From: Parendozoicomonas verongulae
Lineage (GTDB): Bacteria > Pseudomonadota > Gammaproteobacteria > Pseudomonadales > Endozoicomonadaceae
Reading direction: 5' to 3'
Assembly: GCF_009711465.1 (NCBI RefSeq)
Contig: NZ_SMME01000855.1
Span: 1 to 41,502, forward strand
Length of the DNA stretch: 41,502 nucleotides
Shown: positions 33,181 to 41,502 of the stretch, piece by piece
Position numbering within the stretch: position 1 is the first letter of the stretch
Layout: the number at the start of each line of letters is the position of its first letter
Position numbers and translations under genes: made by a program
Notes under the pieces: generated by a model
Database searches by the model: none
What the model saw: only the letters and a program-made list of their open reading frames with translations
Told to the model about the DNA's origin: nothing

Positions 33181-34206
33181 TTACTGGTTTGTCAGTGTAT
33201 TGAAGAGCTCAAGCAAGTTATCAACATCTTCTTCGGTATTGTCGTGGGAGGTAATGAGTCGCACCAGATTCTGGCCTGGGTCAAATGTGTAAAAGGGGTA
33301 AGCCTCCTGCAGCGGTGCAATTACTTTTTCTGGCAGCTGAACAAACAGCTGGTTGCTCTCTATAGGGAATGCAGCGGTTGCCAGCCCAGAGTCTTCTAAC
33401 CCCTTCCATAAACGCTGTGCCAGTGCATTGGCATGGGCGGCGGCTTTCAGGCCCAATCCATCAGCCATCAACGCCTTGAACTGCGCAGACACATAACGTG
33501 TTTTGGACATCAACTGCAGCCCCAGTTTCTGGCGGCGGTCAAAGTTCTTTCCCAGTGTATGGTTGATGAATATTATGGCCTCACCAAACATTAAACCTGC
33601 TTTTGTACCACCAAGGCAGAGAATATCAGCATACTGGGCAATATCTGCCAGAGAGCAGTTGAGCGCAGCAGCGGCATTGAACAGGCGGGCGCCGTCAATG
33701 TGCAGGTACAGGTTCAGCTCATCACACACGGTACGAATAGCGGCCAGTTCGTCCAGTGTGTAAACAGTACCGAACTCAGTGGTTTGGGCAATGCTTACGG
33801 CCCTTGGTAAAGTGGAGTGGCGACCCCAGAAGGTTTCGCCAGTGTATAACTGACGGATACCTTCAGGCGTTAATTTGCCTTCGATATTTGGTGTGGTCTG
33901 GATTTTTGAGCCGGTCAGATGGGCAGGAGCGCCAGCTTCCTGAATGTTTATGTGGGCGCTATCCGCACATATGATACTCTCGAAATCCTTTACCATGGTT
34001 TTGAGTGTCAGTGTGTTCGCTGCTGTGCCGGTTGCCACAAAATATACGGGAGCTGTTGTATTGAGTTCCTTCTGGATTAATGCAATGGCTTCAGCGGTAA
34101 TAGGGTCGTCACCGTAGGCTTTGGCATGGCCGACATTTGCTTCAGTCAGTGCCGACAAAACTTCGGGAAGTGCGCTGGCGTAATTATCACTAGCAAAGGA
34201 AATCAT
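33181..34206 (-). CDS. ltaE: Low-specificity L-threonine aldolase
   Basis: A 341-residue PLP enzyme that cleaves L-threonine or allo-threonine to glycine and acetaldehyde. The cofactor lysine is in LCLGGTKAGLMFGEA. The Asp-containing HIDGARLFNAAAAL and the N-terminal segment SDNYASALPEVLSALTEANV are characteristic. It is divergent from glyA, whose product also makes glycine. The ribosome binding site (GGAG) is 11 bases from the ATG, rather far. Confidence 0.9.
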   Translation of the reverse strand: MISFASDNYASALPEVLSALTEANVGHAKAYGDDPITAEAIALIQKELNTTAPVYFVATGTAANTLTLKTMVKDFESIICADSAHINIQEAGAPAHLTGSKIQTTPNIEGKLTPEGIRQLYTGETFWGRHSTLPRAVSIAQTTEFGTVYTLDELAAIRTVCDELNLYLHIDGARLFNAAAALNCSLADIAQYADILCLGGTKAGLMFGEAIIFINHTLGKNFDRRQKLGLQLMSKTRYVSAQFKALMADGLGLKAAAHANALAQRLWKGLEDSGLATAAFPIESNQLFVQLPEKVIAPLQEAYPFYTFDPGQNLVRLITSHDNTEEDVDNLLELFNTLTNQ

Positions 34207-34516
34207 TATTGATTGAGCTCCATCTACGGTCTTGGAGAAACGGGTGTAACGGGCATCTTATCCCTGCAGGGCTGCAGAGAGCGATATTCACTTTCCGCAG
34301 CCAGATTACGATTTGAGGAGCTGGCCGGGTTATTTCTTGTAGCCTTTCGTAATCCTATAGTTTTGGGAACCCGTGCTCTGGAATCAGGAGCAGTTATCCC
34401 TGACATTCCGTTACATACCCGGTGGTTACAGTCTATCTATTTGTCTGCGCTGTATTAGAATGTGCCACAAAGCAGATATTCAGAACACAAATCACAATCT
34501 GATGGGGGATACGACA
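34207..34516. other. Intergenic region between divergent ltaE and glyA
   Basis: About 310 bases hold the divergent promoters of two glycine-forming enzymes. I see a palindrome CCCTGCAGGG near 34262 and a TAGAAT-like -10 at 34456-34461 for glyA, but no convincing -35. No glycine riboswitch or PurR box was found. A short rightward reading frame (34213-34458) has no family features and I do not call it. Confidence 0.45.
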
Positions 34517-35782
34517 ATGTTTAAAAGCTATTCAAAAATCTCTGACTATGATCCTGAACTGCACGCAGCCATGGCGGCAGAAGCGAAGCGTCAGGAAGAA
34601 CATATCGAGCTGATCGCATCTGAAAACTACACCAGCCCACGGGTGATGGAAGCCCAGGGCAGTGTGCTGACCAACAAGTACGCTGAAGGCTACCCACGCA
34701 AGCGCTACTACGGTGGTTGTGAGCATGTTGATGTGGTTGAACAGCTGGCTATCGACCGTGCTAAAGAGCTGTTTAATGCTGAGTACGCCAACGTTCAGCC
34801 TCACTCCGGCTCTCAGGCTAACGCCGCTGTTTACATGGCTCTGTGCCAGCCCGGCGACACTGTTCTGGGTATGAGTCTGGCCCACGGCGGTCACCTGACC
34901 CACGGTGCCAAGGTGAGCTTCTCCGGCCGTATCTACAACGCTGTTCAGTATGGCCTGCACCCGGAAACCGGCGAGATCGATTACGACGAAGTGGAACGTC
35001 TGGCAGAAGAACACAAGCCAAAGATGATTATCGGTGGCTTCTCCGCTTACTCCCGTGTGGCTGATTGGGCACGTTTCCGTAAGATCGCCGATAAGGTTGG
35101 CGCTTACCTGTTCGTGGATATGGCTCACATTGCTGGCCTGGTTGCTGTGGGTGAATACCCAAGCCCTGTGCCTTTCGCGGATGTGTGCACCACAACCACT
35201 CATAAAACCCTGGGTGGCCCACGTGGTGGCTTGATTATCTCCAACTCCCATGATGAGGAGCTGCACAAGCGCCTGAACTTTGCCGTGTTCCCTGAAAGTC
35301 AGGGCGGCCCGCTGTGTCACATCATTGCTGCAAAAGCCGTGTGCTTCAAAGAGTGTCTGGAAGACGAATACAAAAATTATCAGAAGCAGGTTGCGGCCAA
35401 TGCCAAAGCACTGGCTGGTACACTGCTGGAGCGCAAGATCAATGTGGTATCCGGCGGTACCGACAACCACCTGTTCCTGGTGGATCTGATCGGCAAGGAA
35501 TACTCCGGTAAGGATGCAGAAGCGGCTCTGGGTAACGCTAACATCACTGTGAACAAGAACTCTGTTCCCAACGATCCCCGCTCCCCATTTGTTACCAGTG
35601 GCCTGCGTATTGGCTCCCCGGCCATTACCCGCCGTGGCTTCAATGCTGTGGATTGCACAAATCTGGGTAACTGGATTGCTGACGTATTGGACAGCATCGG
35701 TACTGACAGCCACGAAGAGGTTGTAGCAGAGGTGAAAGGCAAGGTTCTGGAAATCTGCCAGCGTCTGCCTGTGTACCAGTAA
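34517..35782 (+). CDS. glyA: Serine hydroxymethyltransferase GlyA
   Basis: Converts serine and tetrahydrofolate to glycine and 5,10-methylene-tetrahydrofolate, the main source of one-carbon units. The PLP lysine is in [13 protein letters not shown]. The segments [20 protein letters not shown] and [20 protein letters not shown] are typical. The ATG at 34517 has GGGGGA seven bases upstream and gives 421 residues, close to E. coli (417). A strong intrinsic terminator follows at 35808. Confidence 0.97.
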   Translation: MFKSYSKISDYDPELHAAMAAEAKRQEEHIELIASENYTSPRVMEAQGSVLTNKYAEGYPRKRYYGGCEHVDVVEQLAIDRAKELFNAEYANVQPHSGSQANAAVYMALCQPGDTVLGMSLAHGGHLTHGAKVSFSGRIYNAVQYGLHPETGEIDYDEVERLAEEHKPKMIIGGFSAYSRVADWARFRKIADKVGAYLFVDMAHIAGLVAVGEYPSPVPFADVCTTTTHKTLGGPRGGLIISNSHDEELHKRLNFAVFPESQGGPLCHIIAAKAVCFKECLEDEYKNYQKQVAANAKALAGTLLERKINVVSGGTDNHLFLVDLIGKEYSGKDAEAALGNANITVNKNSVPNDPRSPFVTSGLRIGSPAITRRGFNAVDCTNLGNWIADVLDSIGTDSHEEVVAEVKGKVLEICQRLPVYQ

Positions 35783-35807
35783 TTTTTGATGTCTAACCGT
35801 TCCACCC

Positions 35808-35837
35808 AACGCCGCAGGTTTTGCCTGCGGCGTTTTT
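35808..35837 (+). terminator. Strong intrinsic terminator of glyA
   Basis: AACGCCGCAGG (35808-35818) and CCTGCGGCGTT (35824-35834) form a perfect 11-bp G+C-rich stem with a five-base loop, followed by five Ts. Confidence 0.93.
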
Positions 35838-35969
35838 GTATTTGAATGCACGTGATGTTTTTCGCCGGTAGAGCTTTGTTTACGCCCCAGCGCTTGTTTT
35901 TCGTGCCCTTCGGGGTACTATCTGCTCTCCTGAACCCAATTTTCTCTAAAGAAGCTATCCCCAGCCATC

Positions 35970-36449
35970 ATGCATTGTCCCTTTTGTAACGCGGAAGATA
36001 CCAAGGTCATAGACTCTCGACTGGTTGCAGACGGATCTCAGGTTCGTCGTCGGCGAGAATGCACGACCTGCACAGAACGGTTCACCACCTACGAAGGTGC
36101 TGAGCTGGTTATGCCGCGTTTGATCAAGCGGGATGGTTCCCGGGAGCCTTTTGATGAAGAGAAACTCCGGGCGGGCTTGCAGCGGGCACTGGAAAAGCGC
36201 CCGGTCAGCACAGAACAGATTGAAGAGGCCATCAACCGCATCAAGCAACGGCTACGTGCCACCGGTGAGCGGGAGGTGAAATCCTTCACCCTTGGAGAAG
36301 AGGTGATGAGTGCCCTGAAAGATCTCGATGAGGTGGCTTATATCCGCTTTGCTTCCGTTTACCGTCAGTTCCAGGATCTTGAGCAATTCCGCGAAGAGAT
36401 TGAACGACTTGAGAAGGTTCCCCACGGGTCTCTCACCAGAGACAAGTGA
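35970..36449 (+). CDS. nrdR: Transcriptional repressor NrdR
   Basis: A 159-residue repressor of ribonucleotide reductase genes. The zinc ribbon is at the N terminus ([18 protein letters not shown] and [17 protein letters not shown]), and the ATP-cone, which senses dATP/ATP, follows ([20 protein letters not shown]). The ribosome binding site is weak. It heads the riboflavin operon, with only three bases to ribD, the usual gammaproteobacterial order. Confidence 0.97.
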   Translation: MHCPFCNAEDTKVIDSRLVADGSQVRRRRECTTCTERFTTYEGAELVMPRLIKRDGSREPFDEEKLRAGLQRALEKRPVSTEQIEEAINRIKQRLRATGEREVKSFTLGEEVMSALKDLDEVAYIRFASVYRQFQDLEQFREEIERLEKVPHGSLTRDK

Positions 36450-36452
36450 TTT

Positions 36453-37577
36453 ATGTCTGACTTTTCTACCGCAGATCACGCCTTTATGGCGCGAGCCCTA
36501 CATCTTGCCCGAAAAGGAATTTACACCACCATGCCCAACCCTTCAGTGGGCTGTGTGCTGGTGCGTGATGGAAAAGTGATTGGCGAAGGTTTTACCAGCC
36601 CGGCTGGTGGCCCCCACGGCGAAATCAATGCTCTGAGATCCGTAAACGGTTCTGCAAAAGGTGCCACGGCTTATGTAACCCTGGAACCCTGCGCCCACTA
36701 CGGCCGAACGCCTCCCTGCGCTAAAACCCTTGTTGAGGCGGGCGTGGTGAAAGTGGTTGCAGCCATGACTGACCCGAACCCCAGAGTCAGCGGCGGTGGT
36801 TTCAAGATTCTGGAAGACGCCGGAATCGAAACAGTCTCAGGCTTACTGGAAGCCGACGCCCGCACCCTGAACCAAGGCTTTTTCAAGCGCATGGAAACCG
36901 GCAAACCCTACGTGCGCTGCAAAATGGCTATGAGTGTCGATGGCCGAACGGCGATGGAGTCTGGCGAATCTCAGTGGATTACCGGTTCTGCTGCCCGAGC
37001 TGATGTGCAGCAGTGGCGTGCCCGCTCCTGCGCGGTTGTGACTGGCGTGGATTCCATTATCCACGATGATTCGTCCCTCACTGTGCGAGCGAACGAACTG
37101 CGCATTGAAAACCCGGAAGCAGCGGCAGAGAAGCAGCCCCTGCGGGTGGTTGTGGATTCTACCCTGCGCATTCCCCTGGATGCGAAGATTCTCAGCTTGC
37201 CCGGCACAACCTTGCTGGCAGGTGTGAATCCCGATCAAAACAAACTCAAAACCCTTGCTGAAAAGGGAATTGAGGTTATGGTTCTACCTGCAAACGAGAG
37301 CGGCAGTGTCGATCTCGAAGCCCTGATGACGGAGCTGGCGCGCAGAGACTGTAATGAAGTGTTGCTGGAAACCGGCGCAACACTGGCAGGTTCCGCTGTG
37401 GAAGCAGGTCTGGTGGATGAATTACTGATTTATATGGCGCCGGTGCTGATGGGCTCCGATGCCCGGCCGCTGTTCCAGCTGCCTTTCTCCAAAATGGCAG
37501 AAAAGCGGCCACTGGCTATTGAAGATATTCGCGCCTTTGGTAACGACTGGCGATTGATTTGTAAGCCAACTGATTGA
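36453..37577 (+). CDS. ribD: Bifunctional riboflavin deaminase/reductase RibD
   Basis: A 374-residue enzyme for the second and third steps of riboflavin synthesis. The N-terminal deaminase has the zinc site HGE (GPHGEINAL) and PCAHYGRTPPC; most relatives have HAE, but the required His-x-Glu pattern is kept. The C-terminal reductase starts near RCKMAMSVDGRTAM and includes WITGSAARADVQQWRA and EVLLETGATLAGS. It is coupled to nrdR upstream and 15 bases from ribE downstream. Confidence 0.96.
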   Translation: MSDFSTADHAFMARALHLARKGIYTTMPNPSVGCVLVRDGKVIGEGFTSPAGGPHGEINALRSVNGSAKGATAYVTLEPCAHYGRTPPCAKTLVEAGVVKVVAAMTDPNPRVSGGGFKILEDAGIETVSGLLEADARTLNQGFFKRMETGKPYVRCKMAMSVDGRTAMESGESQWITGSAARADVQQWRARSCAVVTGVDSIIHDDSSLTVRANELRIENPEAAAEKQPLRVVVDSTLRIPLDAKILSLPGTTLLAGVNPDQNKLKTLAEKGIEVMVLPANESGSVDLEALMTELARRDCNEVLLETGATLAGSAVEAGLVDELLIYMAPVLMGSDARPLFQLPFSKMAEKRPLAIEDIRAFGNDWRLICKPTD

Positions 37578-37592
37578 GTATGAGGAAGTTGA

Positions 37593-38273
37593 GTGTTCAC
37601 AGGCATTATTGAAGCTGTTGGCTCTATTCGTCGTCTGGAAAACCGTGGTGGTGACATGCGCCTGCACGTGGCGACCGGTGATCTGGATTTGAGCGATGTG
37701 AAACTGGGTGACAGCATTGCGACCAACGGTGTTTGTCTTACCGCTGTTGCTCTGCCCGGCGATGGTTTTGCTGCGGATGTTTCTCTGGTCTCCTTGCAGC
37801 GTACGGGTTTGGGTGAACTGTCTACCGGCAGCCCAGTCAATCTGGAAAAGGCTATGCAGCCTACATCCCGCTTTGGCGGCCATATTGTCAGCGGACATGT
37901 GGATGGTGTCGGGCGGATCGTGGATATCGGTTCTGCGGGTCGATCCCTGGTTTACCGCGTGGAAGCACCGACCGAGCTGTCTCGCTATATCGCCGAGAAG
38001 GGGTCGATCACTGTGGATGGCGTCAGCCTCACCGTGAATGCCATTGAAGGAAACATCTTTAGCCTCAATATTGTTCCTCACACCGCACAGGAAACAGTGA
38101 TTACCCATTATCGTCCGGGTAGCCGTGTGAACCTGGAAGTGGATATTATTGCCCGCTATCTCGAGCGACTCCTGACAGGCGGCGCCGGGCAAAGTGAGCA
38201 GAATGAAGCAAAACCGGAAAGCCAGCTGACTGAGGGCTTTCTGGCGGAACATGGTTTTTTCAGAAGACGTTAA
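37593..38273 (+). CDS. ribE: Riboflavin synthase alpha subunit
   Basis: Dismutates two 6,7-dimethyl-8-ribityllumazine molecules to riboflavin. It begins MFTGIIEAVGSI and has two lumazine-binding repeats, the second opening at FGGHIVSGHVDGVGRI. The 226-residue protein starts with GTG at 37593, with GAGGA six bases upstream. Its substrate comes from RibH. Confidence 0.96.
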   Translation: MFTGIIEAVGSIRRLENRGGDMRLHVATGDLDLSDVKLGDSIATNGVCLTAVALPGDGFAADVSLVSLQRTGLGELSTGSPVNLEKAMQPTSRFGGHIVSGHVDGVGRIVDIGSAGRSLVYRVEAPTELSRYIAEKGSITVDGVSLTVNAIEGNIFSLNIVPHTAQETVITHYRPGSRVNLEVDIIARYLERLLTGGAGQSEQNEAKPESQLTEGFLAEHGFFRRR

Positions 38274-38331
38274 CCCTCTCTGAGATGCAACCACCACAAG
38301 AATTGTGACTTCCCTTTAGAAGGAAAAGGCC

Positions 38332-39441
38332 ATGCAGCTGAATACCGCACAAGAGCTGATTGAAGATATTCGTCAGGGTCGAATGATCATCCTGATGGAT
38401 GACGAAGACCGTGAAAATGAAGGTGACCTGATTATTGCGGCGGAGAAAATCACTCCGGAGATTATCAATTTCATGTGCACACACGCCCGTGGCCTGATCT
38501 GTATGCCCATGACAGCCGAGCGCTGTGATTACCTTGGCCTGCACCAGATGACGGCGAATAACCAGGAAGCCCAGAGCACTGCGTTCACTGTGTCCATTGA
38601 AGCAGCGACGGGCGTAACCACGGGTATTTCTGCCGCAGACCGCGCCCGCACTGTGCAGGTGGCGATCAACCCTATGTCCCGCGCTCAGGATATCGTTCAG
38701 CCCGGCCACATCTTCCCGCTGCGTGCGATGGAGGGGGGCGTACTGCAGCGTGCAGGCCATACCGAAGCGGGTGTGGATCTGGCGCGCATGGCTGGCCTGG
38801 AAGCCGGTGCCGCGATTGTTGAAATCATGAACGAAGACGGTACTATGGCTCGCCGCCCGGACCTCGAACGTTTCGCAGAAACCCATGGATTGAAGATCGG
38901 TACTATTGCTGACCTGATTCATTACCGGATTCTTAACGAAAAAACGGTTAACCGAGAGAGTGAGCGGGTATTGTCTACGGTATATGGCGACTTCCGTATG
39001 ACCGAATACCGAGACACAATGTCCGGTCGCACTCACCTGGCTCTGGCTATGGGGCAGCCCGAAGCGGATAAGCCTACACTTGTGCGGGTTCATCAGGCGG
39101 AAACCTTCCGGGATTTTCTTGGTGTCCGCAAGGAAGGCAGCACCAGCTGGCCTCTGCCTGCCGCTATGGCGCGCATTGCCAAAGAGGGTGAAGGCGTCCT
39201 CGTACTGCTGGATTCCGATGAATACGATGACCTCGGAACCAGTTTGGCGAGCTTTTCCAGCAAGGAAAAAACTCACCACAGCACAGGAGCCCATGCCGGG
39301 GTTTACATGACCATCGGGACAGGGTCTCAGATTCTTCGGGATCAGGGCGTTGGCAAAATGCGCCTGCTGAGTTCACCTCTGCGTTTCAGCGCGATTTCCG
39401 GTTTTGACCTGGAAGTCACAGAAAATATTCCCTGCGAGTAA
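38332..39441 (+). CDS. ribBA: RibBA-type 3,4-dihydroxy-2-butanone-4-phosphate synthase (RibA half degenerate)
   Basis: A 369-residue fusion. The N-terminal DHBP synthase domain is intact: [18 protein letters not shown], the metal/active-site region [12 protein letters not shown] and [17 protein letters not shown]. The C-terminal half corresponds to GTP cyclohydrolase II but lacks the zinc cysteines and the RGxG-type motif: where RVHSE... and three Cys are expected it reads [18 protein letters not shown]. It therefore probably has no cyclohydrolase activity, as in the RibBX variants known from proteobacteria, and a separate ribA is expected elsewhere. AAGGAAAAGG precedes the ATG. Confidence 0.93.
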   Translation: MQLNTAQELIEDIRQGRMIILMDDEDRENEGDLIIAAEKITPEIINFMCTHARGLICMPMTAERCDYLGLHQMTANNQEAQSTAFTVSIEAATGVTTGISAADRARTVQVAINPMSRAQDIVQPGHIFPLRAMEGGVLQRAGHTEAGVDLARMAGLEAGAAIVEIMNEDGTMARRPDLERFAETHGLKIGTIADLIHYRILNEKTVNRESERVLSTVYGDFRMTEYRDTMSGRTHLALAMGQPEADKPTLVRVHQAETFRDFLGVRKEGSTSWPLPAAMARIAKEGEGVLVLLDSDEYDDLGTSLASFSSKEKTHHSTGAHAGVYMTIGTGSQILRDQGVGKMRLLSSPLRFSAISGFDLEVTENIPCE

Positions 39442-39453
39442 AGAGGAAAGGCC

Positions 39454-39930
39454 ATGAGTGGCATGAGAACAATTGAAGGAATGATGACCCCGAACGACGG
39501 TCGTTACGCCATCGTGGTAACACGTTGGAACGCCTACGTGGTGGACAGCCTGGTTGAAGGTGCTGTGGATTCTCTCAAGCGTCACGGTGTCAGCGAAGAT
39601 CAGATTACGATCGTTCGTTGCCCCGGTGCGTTTGAACTGCCTCTGGTAGTGAAAAAAGTGGCTGCCTCTGGCCGTTACGATGCGGTTATTGCCCTGGGTG
39701 CAGTCATTCGCGGTGGCACACCGCACTTTGAATATGTTGCAGGAGAGTGCACCAAGGGTATGGCTAATGTCATGCTGGATCAGGAAATTCCTGTGTCCTT
39801 TGGTGTGCTGACAGTTGATACGATCGAGCAGGCCATTGAACGGGCCGGTACCAAGATGGGTAACAAGGGCGAAGAAGCTGCCCTGGCCGCGTTTGAAATG
39901 GTGAGCCTGCTCAAGAATCTGGAGTCTTGA
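39454..39930 (+). CDS. ribH: 6,7-dimethyl-8-ribityllumazine synthase RibH
   Basis: A 158-residue enzyme that condenses DHBP with the ribitylaminouracil to give lumazine. Typical segments are [34 protein letters not shown], and [26 protein letters not shown] precedes the ATG. It lies 12 bases after ribBA and two before nusB. Confidence 0.97.
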   Translation: MSGMRTIEGMMTPNDGRYAIVVTRWNAYVVDSLVEGAVDSLKRHGVSEDQITIVRCPGAFELPLVVKKVAASGRYDAVIALGAVIRGGTPHFEYVAGECTKGMANVMLDQEIPVSFGVLTVDTIEQAIERAGTKMGNKGEEAALAAFEMVSLLKNLES

Positions 39931-39931
39931 T

Positions 39932-40459
39932 TTGAGCGTTCAGAACCCTCTCGATCAAAAGAGAGCCGGCCAAAAGTCTACTGATAAGGCTGACACCAAA
40001 AAGGGCCGCACCCAGATCCGCCGCAAGGCGCGTGAACTGGCGCTGCAGGCTCTGTATCAGTGGCAGATGGCTGGTGCTTCCATTGTCGATATTGAAGCCC
40101 AGTTCCGGGCCCGTAACGACATGACCCGCGTTGACGGCGGTTTCTTCCATGAGCTGCTGTCGGGCGTTGCCCATCAGGTGAGTGATCTGGATAACACCAT
40201 TTCCCCCCTGCTGGACCGCAGCTTTGACCAGCTGGACCCGGTTGAGCGAGCAGCGCTGCGTCTGGGTTGTTACGAGATGATGAAGCGCACCGATGTACCT
40301 TACCGTGTGGTCATTAACGAAGGCATTGAACTGGCTAAGAAGTACGGTGCTCAGGATTCACACAAGTACATCAACGGTATCCTCGACAAGCTGGCCGAGA
40401 CACTGCGTCCGGTGGAAGTGAAGGAATACCGTAGCAACCGTCGCGGTTCTCGCAAGTAA
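39932..40459 (+). CDS. nusB: Transcription antitermination factor NusB
   Basis: A 175-residue protein that joins NusE (S10) at boxA of rRNA operons to prevent early termination. The core starts at [19 protein letters not shown] and ends at [15 protein letters not shown], the standard NusB fold. A basic N-terminal extension ([20 protein letters not shown]) of about 25 residues and a basic tail lie outside it. The start is TTG at 39932, with GGAG seven bases upstream. Confidence 0.95.
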   Translation: MSVQNPLDQKRAGQKSTDKADTKKGRTQIRRKARELALQALYQWQMAGASIVDIEAQFRARNDMTRVDGGFFHELLSGVAHQVSDLDNTISPLLDRSFDQLDPVERAALRLGCYEMMKRTDVPYRVVINEGIELAKKYGAQDSHKYINGILDKLAETLRPVEVKEYRSNRRGSRK

Positions 40460-40494
40460 GAGCCGTATCACAACTGTTGTAAGAGGGCAGAACC

Positions 40495-41433
40495 ATGGAT
40501 GAATTTGCTCTGATCCGGTCGATCTTCCAACGGCCTGGGCTTACAACAGTGGGCGGGCACCTCGATAAGGGCATTGGCGATGACTGTGCTCTTATTTCTC
40601 CACCTGCAGGGGAACAGCTGGTACAGAGTATTGATACTCTTGTGGCGGATGTGCATTTTCCTGCTGGTGGTGATCCCTTTCTGATCGGTTACCGCTCCCT
40701 TGCAGTGAGCGTCAGTGACCTCGCTGCCATGGGTGCGACTCCCCACAGTTTTTTTCTTGCTCTTTCCCTTCCTGAAGTTAACAGCGAATGGCTGAATGGG
40801 TTCAGTCGTGGGCTTGCTACGATGGCACAGGAGTGTGGCATTTCATTAGCCGGTGGCGATACGACCCGTGGTCCGCTCACCATATCCGTGCATGTGCAGG
40901 GCTTTATTCCCAAAGGCAGAGCCTTAATGCGCAGTGGTGCAAAACCGGGTGATATCATATACGTCAGTGGCTTGCTGGGTGATGCCTGTGGTGCACTGCC
41001 TTATATCCTTAATCAGAAGCCTGTTACGACAGAGGCTGAACAATATCTTGTTGATCGTTACTGGCAGCCAACGCCTCGTGTTGAGCTGGGTCAGTGGCTG
41101 GTTGGGCAGGGCGCAACAGCGGCTCTGGATATTTCAGATGGGTTGGTTGGAGACCTTGGTCATATCCTCAAAGCATCCGGGTGTGGTGCAGAGCTAAAGA
41201 GTTGCAATATTCCCATGTCAGATGCCTTACAAAAGGTGTGTAAGGATAAAGCTCTGGAGGCTGCTTTAGCCGGAGGGGATGATTACGAACTGTGCTTTAC
41301 TTTGCCAGCCTGCTGTCCCCTTCCCCAAACTGCTCCTGTTCCTGTCACAGCCGTAGGTGTCATAACCCCATCTGCCAGTGCCCTGCTGCTTGATGGTATA
41401 GCCCTTAGTGTTAAGGGCTATACACACTTTTAA
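40495..41433 (+). CDS. thiL: Thiamine-monophosphate kinase ThiL
   Basis: A 312-residue ATP-dependent kinase that turns thiamine monophosphate into the cofactor thiamine diphosphate. Metal/ATP motifs are GIGDDCALI, SVSDLAAMGA, SLAGGDTTRG and DISDGLVGDLGH, and GGDDYELCFTLP is near the end. AGAGG lies eight bases before the ATG. A terminator-like hairpin overlaps its last codons. Confidence 0.97.
   Translation: MDEFALIRSIFQRPGLTTVGGHLDKGIGDDCALISPPAGEQLVQSIDTLVADVHFPAGGDPFLIGYRSLAVSVSDLAAMGATPHSFFLALSLPEVNSEWLNGFSRGLATMAQECGISLAGGDTTRGPLTISVHVQGFIPKGRALMRSGAKPGDIIYVSGLLGDACGALPYILNQKPVTTEAEQYLVDRYWQPTPRVELGQWLVGQGATAALDISDGLVGDLGHILKASGCGAELKSCNIPMSDALQKVCKDKALEAALAGGDDYELCFTLPACCPLPQTAPVPVTAVGVITPSASALLLDGIALSVKGYTHF
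41397..41422 (+). terminator. Hairpin overlapping the 3' end of thiL
   Basis: TATAGCCCTTA (41397-41407) and TAAGGGCTATA (41412-41422) form a perfect 11-bp stem with a four-base loop, inside the last codons of thiL. CACACTTTT follows. It looks like a terminator or RNA-end stabiliser built into the coding sequence. Confidence 0.55.
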
Positions 41434-41435
41434 CC

Positions 41436-41472
41436 AGCTTTCAGGCTGAACCGCAGTTAAAGCTTTTTTTTT
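41436..41472 (+). terminator. Second terminator after thiL
   Basis: AGCTTT (41436-41441) pairs with AAAGCT (41459-41464), with an inner CTG/CAG pairing, followed by nine Ts (41464-41472). It lies 12 bases after the first hairpin and before the next start. Confidence 0.55.
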
Positions 41473-41495
41473 CCTGATGGTAAGGGAGTCGGAAA

Positions 41496-41502
41496 ATGAA
41501 GA
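41496..41502 (+). CDS. First codons of the next gene, cut by the window edge
   Basis: An ATG at 41496 follows AAGGGAG at good spacing. Only two codons (Met-Lys) are visible. In related genomes pgpA often follows thiL, but the terminators in between and the lack of sequence do not allow an assignment. Confidence 0.4.

Noticed and set aside
34207..34516. Glycine riboswitch before glyA
   Set aside because: The conserved core and tandem aptamer layout are absent.
34532..35851. Long leftward reading frame opposite glyA
   Set aside because: Artefact of codon bias in glyA; no recognisable domain, and it crosses the glyA terminator.
35838..35969. FMN riboswitch before the riboflavin operon
   Set aside because: I looked here and before ribBA (38274-38331) and found neither the conserved RFN sequence blocks nor the stem layout.
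38260..39294. Leftward reading frame opposite ribBA
   Set aside because: Shadow of ribBA; no domain and no start signals.

Overview
The window reads as one continuous stretch of a gammaproteobacterial chromosome, about half G+C. It has no tRNA, rRNA, CRISPR array, phage genes or intact insertion sequence. Housekeeping gene orders (thiE-hemL; nrdR-ribD-ribE-ribBA-ribH-nusB-thiL; pqiABC; ugpB-A-E-C) are of Pseudomonas/Oceanospirillales type. Exported eukaryote-like proteins (a RING-H2 protein and a protein kinase) and a J-domain protein sit among them, which suggests a host-associated marine lineage such as Endozoicomonadaceae. That placement is an inference, not a demonstrated identity.

Layout. 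0-5.3 kb: start of an exported protein leaving the window, a NifX/NifB-like protein with a Cys-Cys tail, miaB, a His/Pro/Gly-rich exported protein, a large protein with a C-terminal J-domain, and a hotdog thioesterase. 5.3-11.4 kb: a probable operon of an alkyl-DHAP-synthase-like FAD enzyme, a GlpD-like dehydrogenase and an FGGY kinase, preceded by a promoter with a palindrome and a terminator-like leader hairpin; then a CAP-domain exported protein. 11.4-14 kb (minus strand): thiE-hemL-membrane protein. 14-19.6 kb: exported protein kinase, SDF-family symporter, Tat-exported intradiol dioxygenase, MATE efflux protein. 19.6-22.2 kb: two inverted-repeat elements sharing the same 9-bp ends, galE directly against the larger one, then an A+T-rich pair encoding an exported RING-H2 protein and a SYLF lipoprotein.

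22.3-28.6 kb (minus strand): ettA and a complete ugpBAEC glycerol-3-phosphate importer with a recognisable Pho box. 28.6-33.1 kb: pqiABC lipid-transport operon, a small lipoprotein and a DUF1275 membrane protein. 33.2-35.8 kb: divergent ltaE and glyA, both acting on glycine. 35.9-41.5 kb: the riboflavin/nusB/thiL operon, closed by two successive hairpins, with the first codons of another gene at the right edge.

Two functional threads stand out. Glycerol-3-phosphate is handled twice: import by Ugp, and oxidation plus possible ether-lipid synthesis by the AGPS/GlpD/FGGY operon. Three genes resemble host-interaction factors by architecture alone (exported kinase, exported RING-H2 protein, terminal J-domain protein). 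No complete, clearly new multi-gene system is demonstrable from sequence alone. The best candidates for new biology are these three genes, the inverted-repeat element abutting galE, and the AGPS-like operon with its leader.
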